A stretch of DNA of 64,000 nt, taken from NCBI RefSeq assembly GCF_009177065.1, contig NZ_WEZF01000011.1, forward strand, positions 1 through 64,000. Direction: 5' to 3'. The position numbers and the translations under genes are program-made. The notes below the pieces were generated by a model that saw nothing but the letters and a program-made list of their open reading frames with translations, had not been told where the DNA came from and did not search any database. The DNA is from Tautonia marina. Its GTDB lineage: Bacteria > Planctomycetota > Planctomycetia > Isosphaerales > Isosphaeraceae. This document shows, piece after piece, positions 45,890 through 55,608 of this stretch; the stretch's first letter is position 1; every line of letters begins with the position of its first letter.

Positions 45890-48800
45890 TCAGTAGGCCT
45901 TGTCGACCTGCACTCCCTTGCCTCCTCCTTCCTGGAATCGCTGTTCGAGGCGTTCCATTTGCCGGAGCTGATTCGAGCGATTTTGCAGGCGAAGGTTTTC
46001 TTCGAGCGAGGCTTCCGCCGGCTCGGTCGGTTCAGGAGTTGGGACCGGGGTTTCGGGAGGCCCAACCGGGGAAACACCTCGGTAGAAGGCGTATTGATCG
46101 CCGTCACGACGGGCAACTGCCGTGACCTGACCGCGAACCCCTTCGGCCACGAAAACACCGCGCAGATCGGTTTCTCCACTGAAGAACCGCTCATTGCCCG
46201 ATCCGATCACGCGAACCTGCACGCCTGGCAGAAATTCGCCGGTCTTGGCGAGACGAACGGTCACGCGAACACGACCGGCCTCTCGTTCTTCCAGCACGTC
46301 CAGCTCCAGGGGACTGACCAGCGCGATGCCCGAGGCATAGCGATCGTCTCCTCGAATCATGACCAGATACGCCCCCTCCGATTCGACCGGCAAGGCAATG
46401 TCGGTCGATCGGGCATCGAAGTCGATCCCCTCCGAGAGGGGAACGGTCGTCTCAACCAGGGGGGTAATCCCCGCCAGGTCGATCCCGGCGATGTCGTCGA
46501 GGCTGCGGCGGGTCAGGTACAACCGCATCAGGTCCACCGGATAGACCGTGACCGCGGCCTCCTTGATGTTGCGCGAGTGGAGTGAGACAGACGGCTCGTC
46601 CGCCGGGTTGTCGTCGTCGAGGAAGGCACGAACGACCCCATCGCCACCGGCCGCGGCCTCGGGAGCCCCGGACGGATGAATCTCGGTGATCTCGGGAAGT
46701 TCCAGCTCCTCTCGGGTCAGTTGTCGGATGGACCCGGCGGCGTCGGTGAAGCGGTCGGCGACCTGCTCGTAGTAGGAAACGGCCTTCGAGGCGTCGCGGC
46801 GGGCGTGGAAGATCTGGCCGAGGATATAAAGCGCCTGCCATTTGTTCGGGCTGGGAATCTCGGCCCCGCGGTCGTCCCGATAGGTGGCGGCGGCAATCGT
46901 CTCGGCCACAGCGATGGCGCGGTCGTATTGACCGAGGCGGAAGCGGCCGAGGGCCTCGGAATAGCGGAAGCTATCGAGATAGTTGCTTTTCTGGAAGCGA
47001 TCGGCGAACCGCTCGGCCAGCGTCACCACGGTTTCATGATCGTTCAGGTCGAGATACGTGTTGACCAGGGCCAGGCTCGCCTCGTCGGCCATTGGGCTGT
47101 CGGGAGTCTGGGCGAGGAAGGTTCGCACCAGGCGAATTGACTGCAAGAGCAACTGCGGCGGGGCCACCTCGGCGTCGAGCAGGGTTTGACGAAGGCTCGG
47201 ATCCTCGCCGGCCCGGATCGCCAGATCCGCCACGACCTGAGAGAGTGCGAAGAAATCACTCTCGATCGACGCGGTCTTCGGCGAGGTTCGCCAGAGGTCG
47301 AGTAAATACGCAACCGATTCCAACGGGCGGTCGCGCTGGCGAAGCACCTCACCCACGCGAGCGTCTTCGAGGTAGCTCGCCTCGGCCGTGGCTCGCCAGA
47401 CGAGATAGGCACGTTCCGACTCACCGATCGCTCGATACGAGCGACCCACGGCGGCGATCTCCTCAAAGGGGATCACGATCTCGGGGGCCTTTTCGCGGAG
47501 AATCTCGAAGAACTGGACGATTGGCCGGGGTTGGTCGAGCCGAATGTGCGCGGTCAGGAGCATCCGGGCGGCCTGTCGGGCGATGTCGTCGCGGAGCGTG
47601 TATCCGGACCAGAGCGTCCCCAGCGCCTCGGCCGCCTCGGCGAACCGATCATCCTCAAACAGGGCCGAGCCCCGGGCGAACAGCTCATCCGGGGTTGGTC
47701 GGTAGGGATCGGTCGAGGATCGGCCGGGTTCCAGCACGGTCAGATTCGTCGGTTCGCCCAGGTGAGCACGGCCCGGATCGTAGGCGCTCCGGATCGAAGG
47801 GGGCAGGGCACGGAACGTCCCCGAAAGGTTGCCGAAGACGTCGTACGAGGTCGTCCCCGGGTATTGATCGGGGGCGAAGAAGAGGGTCAACAGACCGTCG
47901 TTCACTTCATAATGCGAGGCACTGGTCTGGATCGAATCTTCGACCAGCATCACGCCGGCGGGCAAAGGTTCCTCGATCACGAGGAACTCGCGTTCCCAGG
48001 TCGGCTGGCCCGATCGGGTGTACCGGCTAGCCGACAGTTCCACACGAGCCCGACCGCCGAGGGCCACTTGCGACACCTCGTTGCGGAAGGTCTGCGGGTT
48101 GACCGCCACCGAGAACCCCGTGGGCAGCGGCTTGCCCTCGAACTCCGGCGCCGCGGCCAGCACCACGCGGCGATCGATCACGAAGGAACGATTGCGCCGA
48201 TCTTGATCCGGCCCGAACTCTCGGGTGAAACCGGTGAGGGTCACGGCATAGCCGAACGTTCCTCGTCCCTCCAGGTTGAAGCGGACGCGATTGCGAGCGG
48301 CAGGGTCGATCGCCTTGCGAGGAACGCGAATCGCCTGGCCTTCGGAACGTCCGGAGACTTCGACGCGGTGGACTTCTTCGTCATTGACGGTGATCACCAG
48401 GCGATAATTGTCTCCCGCGGCGTCGGCCTCGCCGAAGACTCGGCTCAGCGCGGCGATCGCCGGTCCTTTCGCCTTGTACGGGTTCCAGCCGAACCCGACC
48501 CGCTGCGCCAGGAGCCAGGCGGCGGCCTGATCGACCTCTGCGGCATCCGGTCGCACGCGAGCATAGGCCAGCGTGACCAAGGCCGTGACCTCGGTGGTGG
48601 CCTGATGGAAGGGGTGGCGGGTGTCTGCCTCCCAGTAGCGTTGCAGCGGGGCACCGGGTTCGGGCGCGGTCGTCTTCGATCGGGGGCCGAGCACGCCGAG
48701 CACCTCGGCGGCGAGACTCGATCGATCGAGGTTTGCAAACGTCAACGCTAAAAACGCCAGCGCACTGTTGGAGAGATCCTGGCGATCGCGGTTCAGGCGG

Positions 48801-51800
48801 TTGGCCTGCTCGAAGCCGCCGCGTCCTCGGGTGCTCAGGGCGTGGAGCAGGGCGGCCCGCGTCTCGCGATCGCCCGCATCGAGCTGCGCGAACTGCTGTT
48901 CCAGCCAGACGACCGCCCGATCCGCCACCGAGCGATCGCTGAGCAAGCCCACCGACTCCGCCATCGAGAGCGACCAGAGGACCGAGCTTGACGTGAGCCG
49001 ATCGCTCGCAGCGGGCGATTCCGGCCGTGACGGCACCCACGGCCAGCCGCCGTCGTCGTTTTGCAGACCGACCAGCTCGGCCACCAGCCCCCGGATGCGA
49101 CCAGCCAGCCGGGCGGCCTCGGGCGCATCGGTCCCGCCGACCTTGCGGAGATACACCAGGGCCTCGGTTGCGGCCATCAGATCCGACGCCCGGTCGGCCA
49201 CCGAGCTCGACGGCGGCAAGCAAATGCGGGCCAGGTCGGGGTCCATGCGGCCCGATCGGAGCCAGAACTGCTGGCCGAGGGCCACTTCAATCAACAGCCG
49301 TTGAACCGAAGGCGAGAGGGTAATGAGCATCTCGGGAGCGTCGTAGCGGCGTCCCTTCGGCAGTTCGAGGAAGACGGTGGCATCGTCTCGGCTCGATCCC
49401 GAGGCCGAGGCAATCGCCTGCACGCCCCAGGGACGAACGGGAACGGTGGTCGCAATCTCGTCGGCCCGGTCGCCGGCCCGAGCGGTCAGGGTCAGCTCGA
49501 TTGATGTCGCATCGGGAATCGGGATCGGGTCGAACAGGACCTCAGTCACGCCATCGCCGTCCACCTCGATCGTTTTCGGATCCACGCGATCCTGGCCGGT
49601 CGCATACGAGGCCAGTTGCAGCTCGACTCGCCCCTTCACCCCCGAGTGATGCACCCGGGCGAGGAACCGAGGTTGGTCCCCTTCGGTCAGGATGCTCGGC
49701 ACACTCAGCTCAACGAAGAAATCCTGAGCCACCTGTACGTCGGCCGTCGTTTGCCCGGCGAGCGTGTCGGCTCCGGTCACACCGCGCGCCGAGAACTCGT
49801 AGCGCGAGAGGGCCGTCGGCGCGGTGAGAGTCACTCGGGCCGTGCCGTCGTCGCCGGTGACGATGCTCGGGTTCCAGTAGGCGGTTTCGACGAACTGCTG
49901 ACGGGTGACGGGCGCGGCTCCGTCGAGACGCCCCGCACCCCGGGTCGCAGCCTTTTCCAGACCGAGGTATCCCAACTCGTAACGAGCAGGGGCGTTCTCG
50001 CGTAACCGGCGCCCCAGGACTATCCCCTCCTCTCCCATCATGGGAGCTGCGGCATCCGCCGCGACCGCACCGAAGTTTTCGGCCGCAATCCCGGGCATGG
50101 CAGGAGCCGCAGCAGGAGCGGCAAACATGCCATCTGGACCTGGCATGCCTCCCATGCCTCCCATTCCTCCTCCCATGCCCATCATCTGACCGGCCTGCTG
50201 ACGGGCGCTTTCCGCCTCGCGATCTGCGAGGGCTGCGAGTTCCAGCCGCTGCTGTTCTTCAAGCAGGGCATCGGCGATCGGCTCCGTCTGAGGCGCGTAG
50301 CGGAAGGTGTTGGTCGCCTCGGTCGCAAACGCTCCGGTGCGAACCTGATCATAGAAGAACGGGCCGATCGGCGGGTGCGGGTCGTCGAACAGCCGCAACA
50401 AGGCCCGATCGACGAGCGCGAGCGACAGCTCCGCCTTCACGGGATTGCCCAGCTGGTCGGTCGCGGTCACAACGACCTCAAAGTCTTCACCGGGTCCGAC
50501 ACGCTCTTTCGCCGGCTCGATCGTCACCCGGAGATCCCGCTGTAGAGTGATCTCGGTCTGCGTGGTGTGGAAGGCCGACTCGGCCATGCGGGCCGCGGCC
50601 AATGTGACGTTCGGGAACTGGGCATTGTTCGCCTCCCAGGAAACGACGTTCTCACCGTCGTCGAGGGTGACGATGCGATAGTCGAGGATGCGATCGGCCT
50701 CCCAGGTCACGAGCGCAGGGCCGGTGCCCGATCGATTATTCAAATTCACCTCGGCCCGCTCACCCACCTTGAAGGTCAGGCGATCGGCCAGGATGCGAAG
50801 CTTCTCGGAATCTTCCGAGCCGGAAATCGTCAACGCCCGTTCGGCAACGATCGGGTTCCCGAAGCGGTCGGTTCCCGAAGCTCGAAGGACGTACGAACCG
50901 CCTTTGGGATCGTTGATAACCAGGTCAACCGAGGCGGCCCCGGTGGATTCATCGGTGACGAATTTCCGGATCTCAACCCGCCGCTCGGCCATCACCCCCC
51001 GCTCACCGACCCGCTTGAGAATCGCCAGCTCCAGCGCGGTCTCGATCGGATCGCCGAGGGCATCGATCGTGCGGACGTTAAGCGGGAACGATTCGCCGTC
51101 GAGGTAAACATCGCGGGTGGTAGACAGGTCGATCCGGAAGCCTCGGACGGCCAGCATGGCCGATCCGGTCACAGCCACTCCTTCCTCGGGCAACCGGCCG
51201 ATGATCACCAACGGCTGTTCCTCGCCGAATCCGGTCGTCTCAAACGAAAATTCATATTCGCCGTTCTCGTCGGTTTCACCCGAGAGTGTGCGGCCGTCGG
51301 GCAATTCCACCAGGATCGATCGGCCCGCCAGGGGGGTGCCATACTGATAGCGGGCGACCGCCTTCCCCTCGACCGTCTCGCCACGGAAGTAAACCGAGCG
51401 CGGCAGATCGATGGTGAGATCGACCTTGCGCAGCTGATACGCCTGCACCTGAAACGCGCCGGAGAAACTGCTCTTGCCCGGCTGTTCCAGCTTCACCTGA
51501 TACGAACCGACCGGGGCCGACGAATCGATCGGGATCGACTCGTGGAAGGTGCCAAAGTCGGAAAGCGTCACCTCCTTCTCGATGATCCGCCGCCCTCGGC
51601 TGTCGATCACCTCCAGGCGATAGCTCGCTCCCGGCACGTGATCATACTGGCCGTCCTTCACCTCCCGGACCACCCCGCGCAGCTCGACCTGCTGACCGGG
51701 TCGGTAAGCCGGCCGATCGGTGTAGAGGAACGCCCTCGGGCTGAGGCCGCGTGCCACCTGCTGCGGCACGCCGAGGCCAGTTCCAGCCACGTGCGGGCCG

Positions 51801-53974
51801 TCGATCACAAGGTAAGAGAGCGGCGCGCCCGGGTCCCTCGGCTGCGGCCAGTCGGCCAGAACCACGCCATCGTCGCCGGTCGTCTCCTCGACGATGACCT
51901 GGCCCCCTTGCGACACCAGGACGCGAGCCCCAGATCGCCCCGACCCCTCGACCATATCCTGCACGAATACAAGCAATTGATCACGCGAGGTCTTGACGAT
52001 CGCATCCAGGTCGCTGCCGATCACCAGGGTCGTCGCCTGGAGCTTCTCCTCGTCGCTGACCTTGATGACGTGGACGCCCGGGACCTCGACCTTGTCGAGC
52101 GTGAACTCATGCTTGATCGGCGCATATTTGGTGAACTCAGGGACCTCGACCGTCCACTCGGCATCAGGAGCAACCAGCCCCACGTCGAGCGATTCGACCC
52201 CCTTCAAGGCGTGCTTCTTGCGGAAGTACGACTCGGGGTTCAGCGTAAAGGCTCGGAAGGTGAGGGATTCGATATTCCTGGTCGTGATCTCCAGGAACGG
52301 CACCTCTCCCGACCGGAACGTCCGAGGGGTGACGACCGTCAGCTCGGTCGATTCCATGGTAAGAATGCGTTGCCTGGCCCGCGACTGCCAGGGCTCGACG
52401 GCCACGCGTTTGTAGCGTTCGATGGCCTGTTCGGGCTGTCGGCGTTCGACTTCCAGCACCTCACCGATGCGATACTGAGCGTGGCCACTCGGCTCGGTGC
52501 CGGGAAACTTGCCGATGAGCGTCTCCCAGGCGGCAATCGCCTCGTCAAACCGCTCTTGCTGGGCGAAGCTCTCACCAATCTGCCACAGGAGATCCGGCAC
52601 CCTCGGATCAAGCGGATACTGATTCACAAACTGCCGGAACGAGGCCCGGGCGTCGTCAAACTGTTCCTTGCGCAACTGATCGTTGGCGATCATGAGTTGC
52701 GTGTTGACGATCTCGCGCTGGGCGTCGGCCGATTGCGGACCATCGGGGTACTGGGCCAGATAGCCCCGGAAGGCGTCGATCGCCTCGGGATAGCGTTCTT
52801 GCTGCCGAAGGACCTGAGCCACCTGAAAGGCGACGGTCATCCGAAGCTCGGCCAGGTCGTCGCGCGCGGCGTCGGTCGTCACGCGGAACGCTTCCTCGGT
52901 GAGGAAGGCGCGGAAGGCGTCGAGCGCCCGCTGGCTCTGGCCGCGAAACTGGGCCGAGGTCCCGATCCAGGCCGCGGCCTTCACGGCTTGCTCGTGCTCC
53001 GGGAAGGCGTCGAGATAGCGTTTCAGGGCGGCAATGCCGAGGTCGAGGCTCGTGTCGTCGGGCGGCTGAGGAATGCCGTAGGTCCGGGCGATCTGGAACA
53101 GGGCGTCGGCCCGCACATCGACGGCGCTCTGATCTCCCTCCAGATCGCGGGCAAGGTCGGTCCAGGTCAGACGGGCCGGAAGGGTCTGCCCCAGGGCAAG
53201 CTGGGCCTCTCCCAGATGGAACCGGGCTCGGGCGAGGTCGTCACCTTCGGGAAAGGATTCAATGTAATCTTGAAATTCTTCCACGGCGCGTCCGTGGTTC
53301 CCGCTTTGCTGGCTGGCCAGACCCATACGGAAGCGAATCCGGGCACGCAGCTCGGCCCCTTTCGCCAGCGATCGGGCCTGATCGAGCAGGGCGTGCGCGG
53401 CCTCGGGATCGGGCGTGGCGGAAGGTTGCTCGGGCTTGAGCAGGCGATCGGCGAAGGCCACGTACACGCCGGCCAGACTGTCCTTCCGCGCCGGGTCGAG
53501 CAAGGTTTCGACCTGGGCTCGGGCCAGAGCCTCGGCCTGTTCGGGGCGATTGGCGGCCAGTTCGGTGGAGGCCAGTTCCGAGCGGAGCTTGGCCGACCAT
53601 CGGCCGTCGGGGTCGGCGTCAAGGGCGGCCGTCAAGACATCTCGGGCCTGATCCGGCTGTTGGTTGAGTCGGAGCGCCACCCCTCGAATCCAGGCGGCAT
53701 AGGCGCGACGGTCGGCGTCAGCGTCGTCGGCCGATCCCCAATCGTCGAGTAAGGCGGCGGCCTCGGCGTACTGGCCTTCTTGCAGGCGATCGACAATCGC
53801 GCCGGGCAAATCGGGAGCGATCGGTTCGATCACCTGCCGGGCGTCTGGCACCCGCAGGGCCTCGGCGTTCGAGGCGTCCTTCAGGGCTTCCCCTCCCTGT
53901 CGCGCGGAGACGGCAATGGCTCCCGACAACACCAGGGTCATCGAGACGACGGCTCGGCCGTGCCAGTTCCTCAT
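45890..53974 (-). CDS. Giant exported alpha-2-macroglobulin-like protein with TPR arrays at both ends
   Basis: 2,694 aa. Signal peptide (1-24), then TPR-like helical repeats to about 535 (ALKRYLDAFPEHEQAVKAAA; AIDAFRGYLAQYPDG). From about 540 the macroglobulin domains start (LTVVTPRTFRSGEVPFLEIT), with the MG2 signature FLYTDRPAYRPGQQVELRG. A Met/Gly/Ala/Pro-rich loop (about 1262-1300) lies where the bait region is expected. Next is the A2M box WNPSIVTGDDGTARVTLTAP, then a helical thioester-domain-like toroid without any CGEQ motif. After about 2050 a second TPR zone and a second MG1-like domain follow (SVSLHSRNIKEAAVTVYPVD). A2M proteins trap proteases; without the thioester it cannot link covalently. 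It has its own upstream hairpin. Confidence 0.9.
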   Translation of the reverse strand: MRNWHGRAVVSMTLVLSGAIAVSARQGGEALKDASNAEALRVPDARQVIEPIAPDLPGAIVDRLQEGQYAEAAALLDDWGSADDADADRRAYAAWIRGVALRLNQQPDQARDVLTAALDADPDGRWSAKLRSELASTELAANRPEQAEALARAQVETLLDPARKDSLAGVYVAFADRLLKPEQPSATPDPEAAHALLDQARSLAKGAELRARIRFRMGLASQQSGNHGRAVEEFQDYIESFPEGDDLARARFHLGEAQLALGQTLPARLTWTDLARDLEGDQSAVDVRADALFQIARTYGIPQPPDDTSLDLGIAALKRYLDAFPEHEQAVKAAAWIGTSAQFRGQSQRALDAFRAFLTEEAFRVTTDAARDDLAELRMTVAFQVAQVLRQQERYPEAIDAFRGYLAQYPDGPQSADAQREIVNTQLMIANDQLRKEQFDDARASFRQFVNQYPLDPRVPDLLWQIGESFAQQERFDEAIAAWETLIGKFPGTEPSGHAQYRIGEVLEVERRQPEQAIERYKRVAVEPWQSRARQRILTMESTELTVVTPRTFRSGEVPFLEITTRNIESLTFRAFTLNPESYFRKKHALKGVESLDVGLVAPDAEWTVEVPEFTKYAPIKHEFTLDKVEVPGVHVIKVSDEEKLQATTLVIGSDLDAIVKTSRDQLLVFVQDMVEGSGRSGARVLVSQGGQVIVEETTGDDGVVLADWPQPRDPGAPLSYLVIDGPHVAGTGLGVPQQVARGLSPRAFLYTDRPAYRPGQQVELRGVVREVKDGQYDHVPGASYRLEVIDSRGRRIIEKEVTLSDFGTFHESIPIDSSAPVGSYQVKLEQPGKSSFSGAFQVQAYQLRKVDLTIDLPRSVYFRGETVEGKAVARYQYGTPLAGRSILVELPDGRTLSGETDENGEYEFSFETTGFGEEQPLVIIGRLPEEGVAVTGSAMLAVRGFRIDLSTTRDVYLDGESFPLNVRTIDALGDPIETALELAILKRVGERGVMAERRVEIRKFVTDESTGAASVDLVINDPKGGSYVLRASGTDRFGNPIVAERALTISGSEDSEKLRILADRLTFKVGERAEVNLNNRSGTGPALVTWEADRILDYRIVTLDDGENVVSWEANNAQFPNVTLAAARMAESAFHTTQTEITLQRDLRVTIEPAKERVGPGEDFEVVVTATDQLGNPVKAELSLALVDRALLRLFDDPHPPIGPFFYDQVRTGAFATEATNTFRYAPQTEPIADALLEEQQRLELAALADREAESARQQAGQMMGMGGGMGGMGGMPGPDGMFAAPAAAPAMPGIAAENFGAVAADAAAPMMGEEGIVLGRRLRENAPARYELGYLGLEKAATRGAGRLDGAAPVTRQQFVETAYWNPSIVTGDDGTARVTLTAPTALSRYEFSARGVTGADTLAGQTTADVQVAQDFFVELSVPSILTEGDQPRFLARVHHSGVKGRVELQLASYATGQDRVDPKTIEVDGDGVTEVLFDPIPIPDATSIELTLTARAGDRADEIATTVPVRPWGVQAIASASGSSRDDATVFLELPKGRRYDAPEMLITLSPSVQRLLIEVALGQQFWLRSGRMDPDLARICLPPSSSVADRASDLMAATEALVYLRKVGGTDAPEAARLAGRIRGLVAELVGLQNDDGGWPWVPSRPESPAASDRLTSSSVLWSLSMAESVGLLSDRSVADRAVVWLEQQFAQLDAGDRETRAALLHALSTRGRGGFEQANRLNRDRQDLSNSALAFLALTFANLDRSSLAAEVLGVLGPRSKTTAPEPGAPLQRYWEADTRHPFHQATTEVTALVTLAYARVRPDAAEVDQAAAWLLAQRVGFGWNPYKAKGPAIAALSRVFGEADAAGDNYRLVITVNDEEVHRVEVSGRSEGQAIRVPRKAIDPAARNRVRFNLEGRGTFGYAVTLTGFTREFGPDQDRRNRSFVIDRRVVLAAAPEFEGKPLPTGFSVAVNPQTFRNEVSQVALGGRARVELSASRYTRSGQPTWEREFLVIEEPLPAGVMLVEDSIQTSASHYEVNDGLLTLFFAPDQYPGTTSYDVFGNLSGTFRALPPSIRSAYDPGRAHLGEPTNLTVLEPGRSSTDPYRPTPDELFARGSALFEDDRFAEAAEALGTLWSGYTLRDDIARQAARMLLTAHIRLDQPRPIVQFFEILREKAPEIVIPFEEIAAVGRSYRAIGESERAYLVWRATAEASYLEDARVGEVLRQRDRPLESVAYLLDLWRTSPKTASIESDFFALSQVVADLAIRAGEDPSLRQTLLDAEVAPPQLLLQSIRLVRTFLAQTPDSPMADEASLALVNTYLDLNDHETVVTLAERFADRFQKSNYLDSFRYSEALGRFRLGQYDRAIAVAETIAAATYRDDRGAEIPSPNKWQALYILGQIFHARRDASKAVSYYEQVADRFTDAAGSIRQLTREELELPEITEIHPSGAPEAAAGGDGVVRAFLDDDNPADEPSVSLHSRNIKEAAVTVYPVDLMRLYLTRRSLDDIAGIDLAGITPLVETTVPLSEGIDFDARSTDIALPVESEGAYLVMIRGDDRYASGIALVSPLELDVLEEREAGRVRVTVRLAKTGEFLPGVQVRVIGSGNERFFSGETDLRGVFVAEGVRGQVTAVARRDGDQYAFYRGVSPVGPPETPVPTPEPTEPAEASLEENLRLQNRSNQLRQMERLEQRFQEGGGKGVQVDKAY

Positions 53975-54365
53975 GGCTGACGCTCCTTGTTGTGTCCAGC
54001 CTTGATGGTTTGCGATGCCTCATCGCAAACCGGTTCGATCGACCGCGCCGGTTGGGACCGGCACCCCGAGGACGTGGCCTTCAGTGTACCACGCCACGCC
54101 CCTTTGATCTCACAACGCATGACCACGGGGATGTCTTAGGTCACACTCCGAAGGGATTCGATCGGGAGCGCATTCGACCAGCCACCGGGGCAGGGGACCG
54201 GAACGCCTCGGAGGCGCCGCGAGCCGATCGGCCGTTGCCTCGAATTCCGCCAGACCGTACAACAAGGACGATGAACCGGCCGAGATCTGCGGAAAACCCT
54301 CCAAAGAATCGTTCGACCGAGCCAAGCTGAGCCAAGCAAGCGTCCCGCCCCGGAGCCGCACCACG
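53975..54365. other. Divergent intergenic region
   Basis: 391 bp between the leftward macroglobulin gene and the rightward hydrolase. It contains the perfect hairpin at 54007-54031. No clear promoter boxes or RNA element were otherwise seen. Confidence 0.5.
54007..54031. promoter_or_regulatory. Perfect short-loop palindrome before the macroglobulin gene
   Basis: GGTTTGCGATG, loop CCT, CATCGCAAACC: an 11 bp perfect stem with a 3 nt loop, 33-57 bp upstream of the giant gene's ATG. It may be a dimer-protein operator or a leader hairpin in its mRNA. A bare terminator is less likely because no gene ends here. Confidence 0.6.
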
Positions 54366-55409
54366 ATGTACCGTCAGCCCGATTCTTCGCTCAAGGCACC
54401 GACTTACGACGACCACACGGACCTCACTGTGGTGATCGATGGCCAGGGGGAATCCCACCCCGTCGCCTCGCCGAGCGATTGGGACGTGAGGCGGGCACAC
54501 ATCCTGTTTCACCTTCAGGAGGTCATGGGCCCGATGCCCGGAGGCGAGCGCCGCGTCCCCCTGGCTCCTGAGTACGGTGAGAAGGTTGCCGAAGACGGCT
54601 ATACGCGCATTCACGTTACCTATGCCAGCGAGCCGGGCGACCGCGTGCCGGCCTGGCTGTCCATCCCCAACGGCGAGGCCCCCGAGGGAGGCTTCCCGGC
54701 CATGATCTGCCTGCACCAGACGGTCCGGTCGGGCAAGGACGAGCCGGTCGGGGTCGATGCGCGGCCCAATCGCTCGTCGGCCAAGGAACTGGCCGAGCGC
54801 GGTTACGTCGTTCTGACCCCCGACTACCCGAACTTCGGCGAGTACACGGTCGATCCCTACGCCCTCGGCTACGCCAGCGCCTCGATGAAGGGGATCTGGA
54901 ACCACATGCGGGGGATCGACCTTTTGGCCAGCCGTCCCGAGGTCGCGTCTGACCGCATCGGCGCCATCGGCCACTCGCTCGGCGGGCACAACTCGATCTT
55001 CCTGGCCGTCTTCGACGACCGCGTGAAGGCGATTGTCTCCTCCTGCGGCTACAACAGCTTCCCCTATTATTATGAAGGGAAGATCGCCGGCTGGTCGCAC
55101 AAGGGGTACATGCCGCGGATCGTCTCGAAATTCGGCACCGACCCGGCGCGGATGCCGTTTGATTTTCCCGAACTGATTGGCGCGCTGGCTCCCCGGCCGT
55201 TCTTCTCGAATTCGCCGCTGCGGGATGCGAACTTCGAGGTCAAGGGGGTCCGCGTCTGCATCGCGGCGGCCACGCCGATCTACGAGCTGCTCGGGGCTCC
55301 CGATCACCTGGTCGTCGAATACCCGGACGACGAGCACGACTTCCCGCCCGACGTCCGAGAGCGGTCGTACCAGTTCCTCGACCATCACCTGGGCAACCCC
55401 CGGGCGTGA
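54366..55409 (+). CDS. Alpha/beta hydrolase (dienelactone hydrolase/acetyl esterase-like)
   Basis: 347 aa without a signal peptide. The nucleophile elbow is GHSLGG in RIGAIGHSLGGHNSIF. The His of the triad is in EYPDDEHDFPPDVR; the acid residue lies in the segment before it. The oxyanion part is PAMICLHQTVRSGKDEPVG. An N-terminal cap region (1-100) precedes the core. Related proteins remove acetyl or other ester groups from carbohydrates; the substrate is unknown. It is followed 199 bp later by a sigma-54-type regulator. Confidence 0.88.
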   Translation: MYRQPDSSLKAPTYDDHTDLTVVIDGQGESHPVASPSDWDVRRAHILFHLQEVMGPMPGGERRVPLAPEYGEKVAEDGYTRIHVTYASEPGDRVPAWLSIPNGEAPEGGFPAMICLHQTVRSGKDEPVGVDARPNRSSAKELAERGYVVLTPDYPNFGEYTVDPYALGYASASMKGIWNHMRGIDLLASRPEVASDRIGAIGHSLGGHNSIFLAVFDDRVKAIVSSCGYNSFPYYYEGKIAGWSHKGYMPRIVSKFGTDPARMPFDFPELIGALAPRPFFSNSPLRDANFEVKGVRVCIAAATPIYELLGAPDHLVVEYPDDEHDFPPDVRERSYQFLDHHLGNPRA

Positions 55410-55608
55410 TCGCATGAGCACGCGAAGGGGGTCAAACGTCTTGACAGGGGGCCTCCGACGCACGATAGTCAGGTACAACGTATCGCATGATGCGCCACCG
55501 GGCGGGGTCTTCCCGCCCGTCGCCGGATCGGGGCCGGAGTGCCCCGAGTGGCGAAGCCGGGCCTGCCCAGGAGGGGCCCGGGGGCCTGCTCAACCGGGAT
55601 GAAGCGCC

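Noticed and set aside
50567-53752. Rightward open frame of 1,061 codons
   Set aside because: It runs antisense to the giant macroglobulin gene, whose TPR and MG motifs are clear. The antisense translation has no domain.
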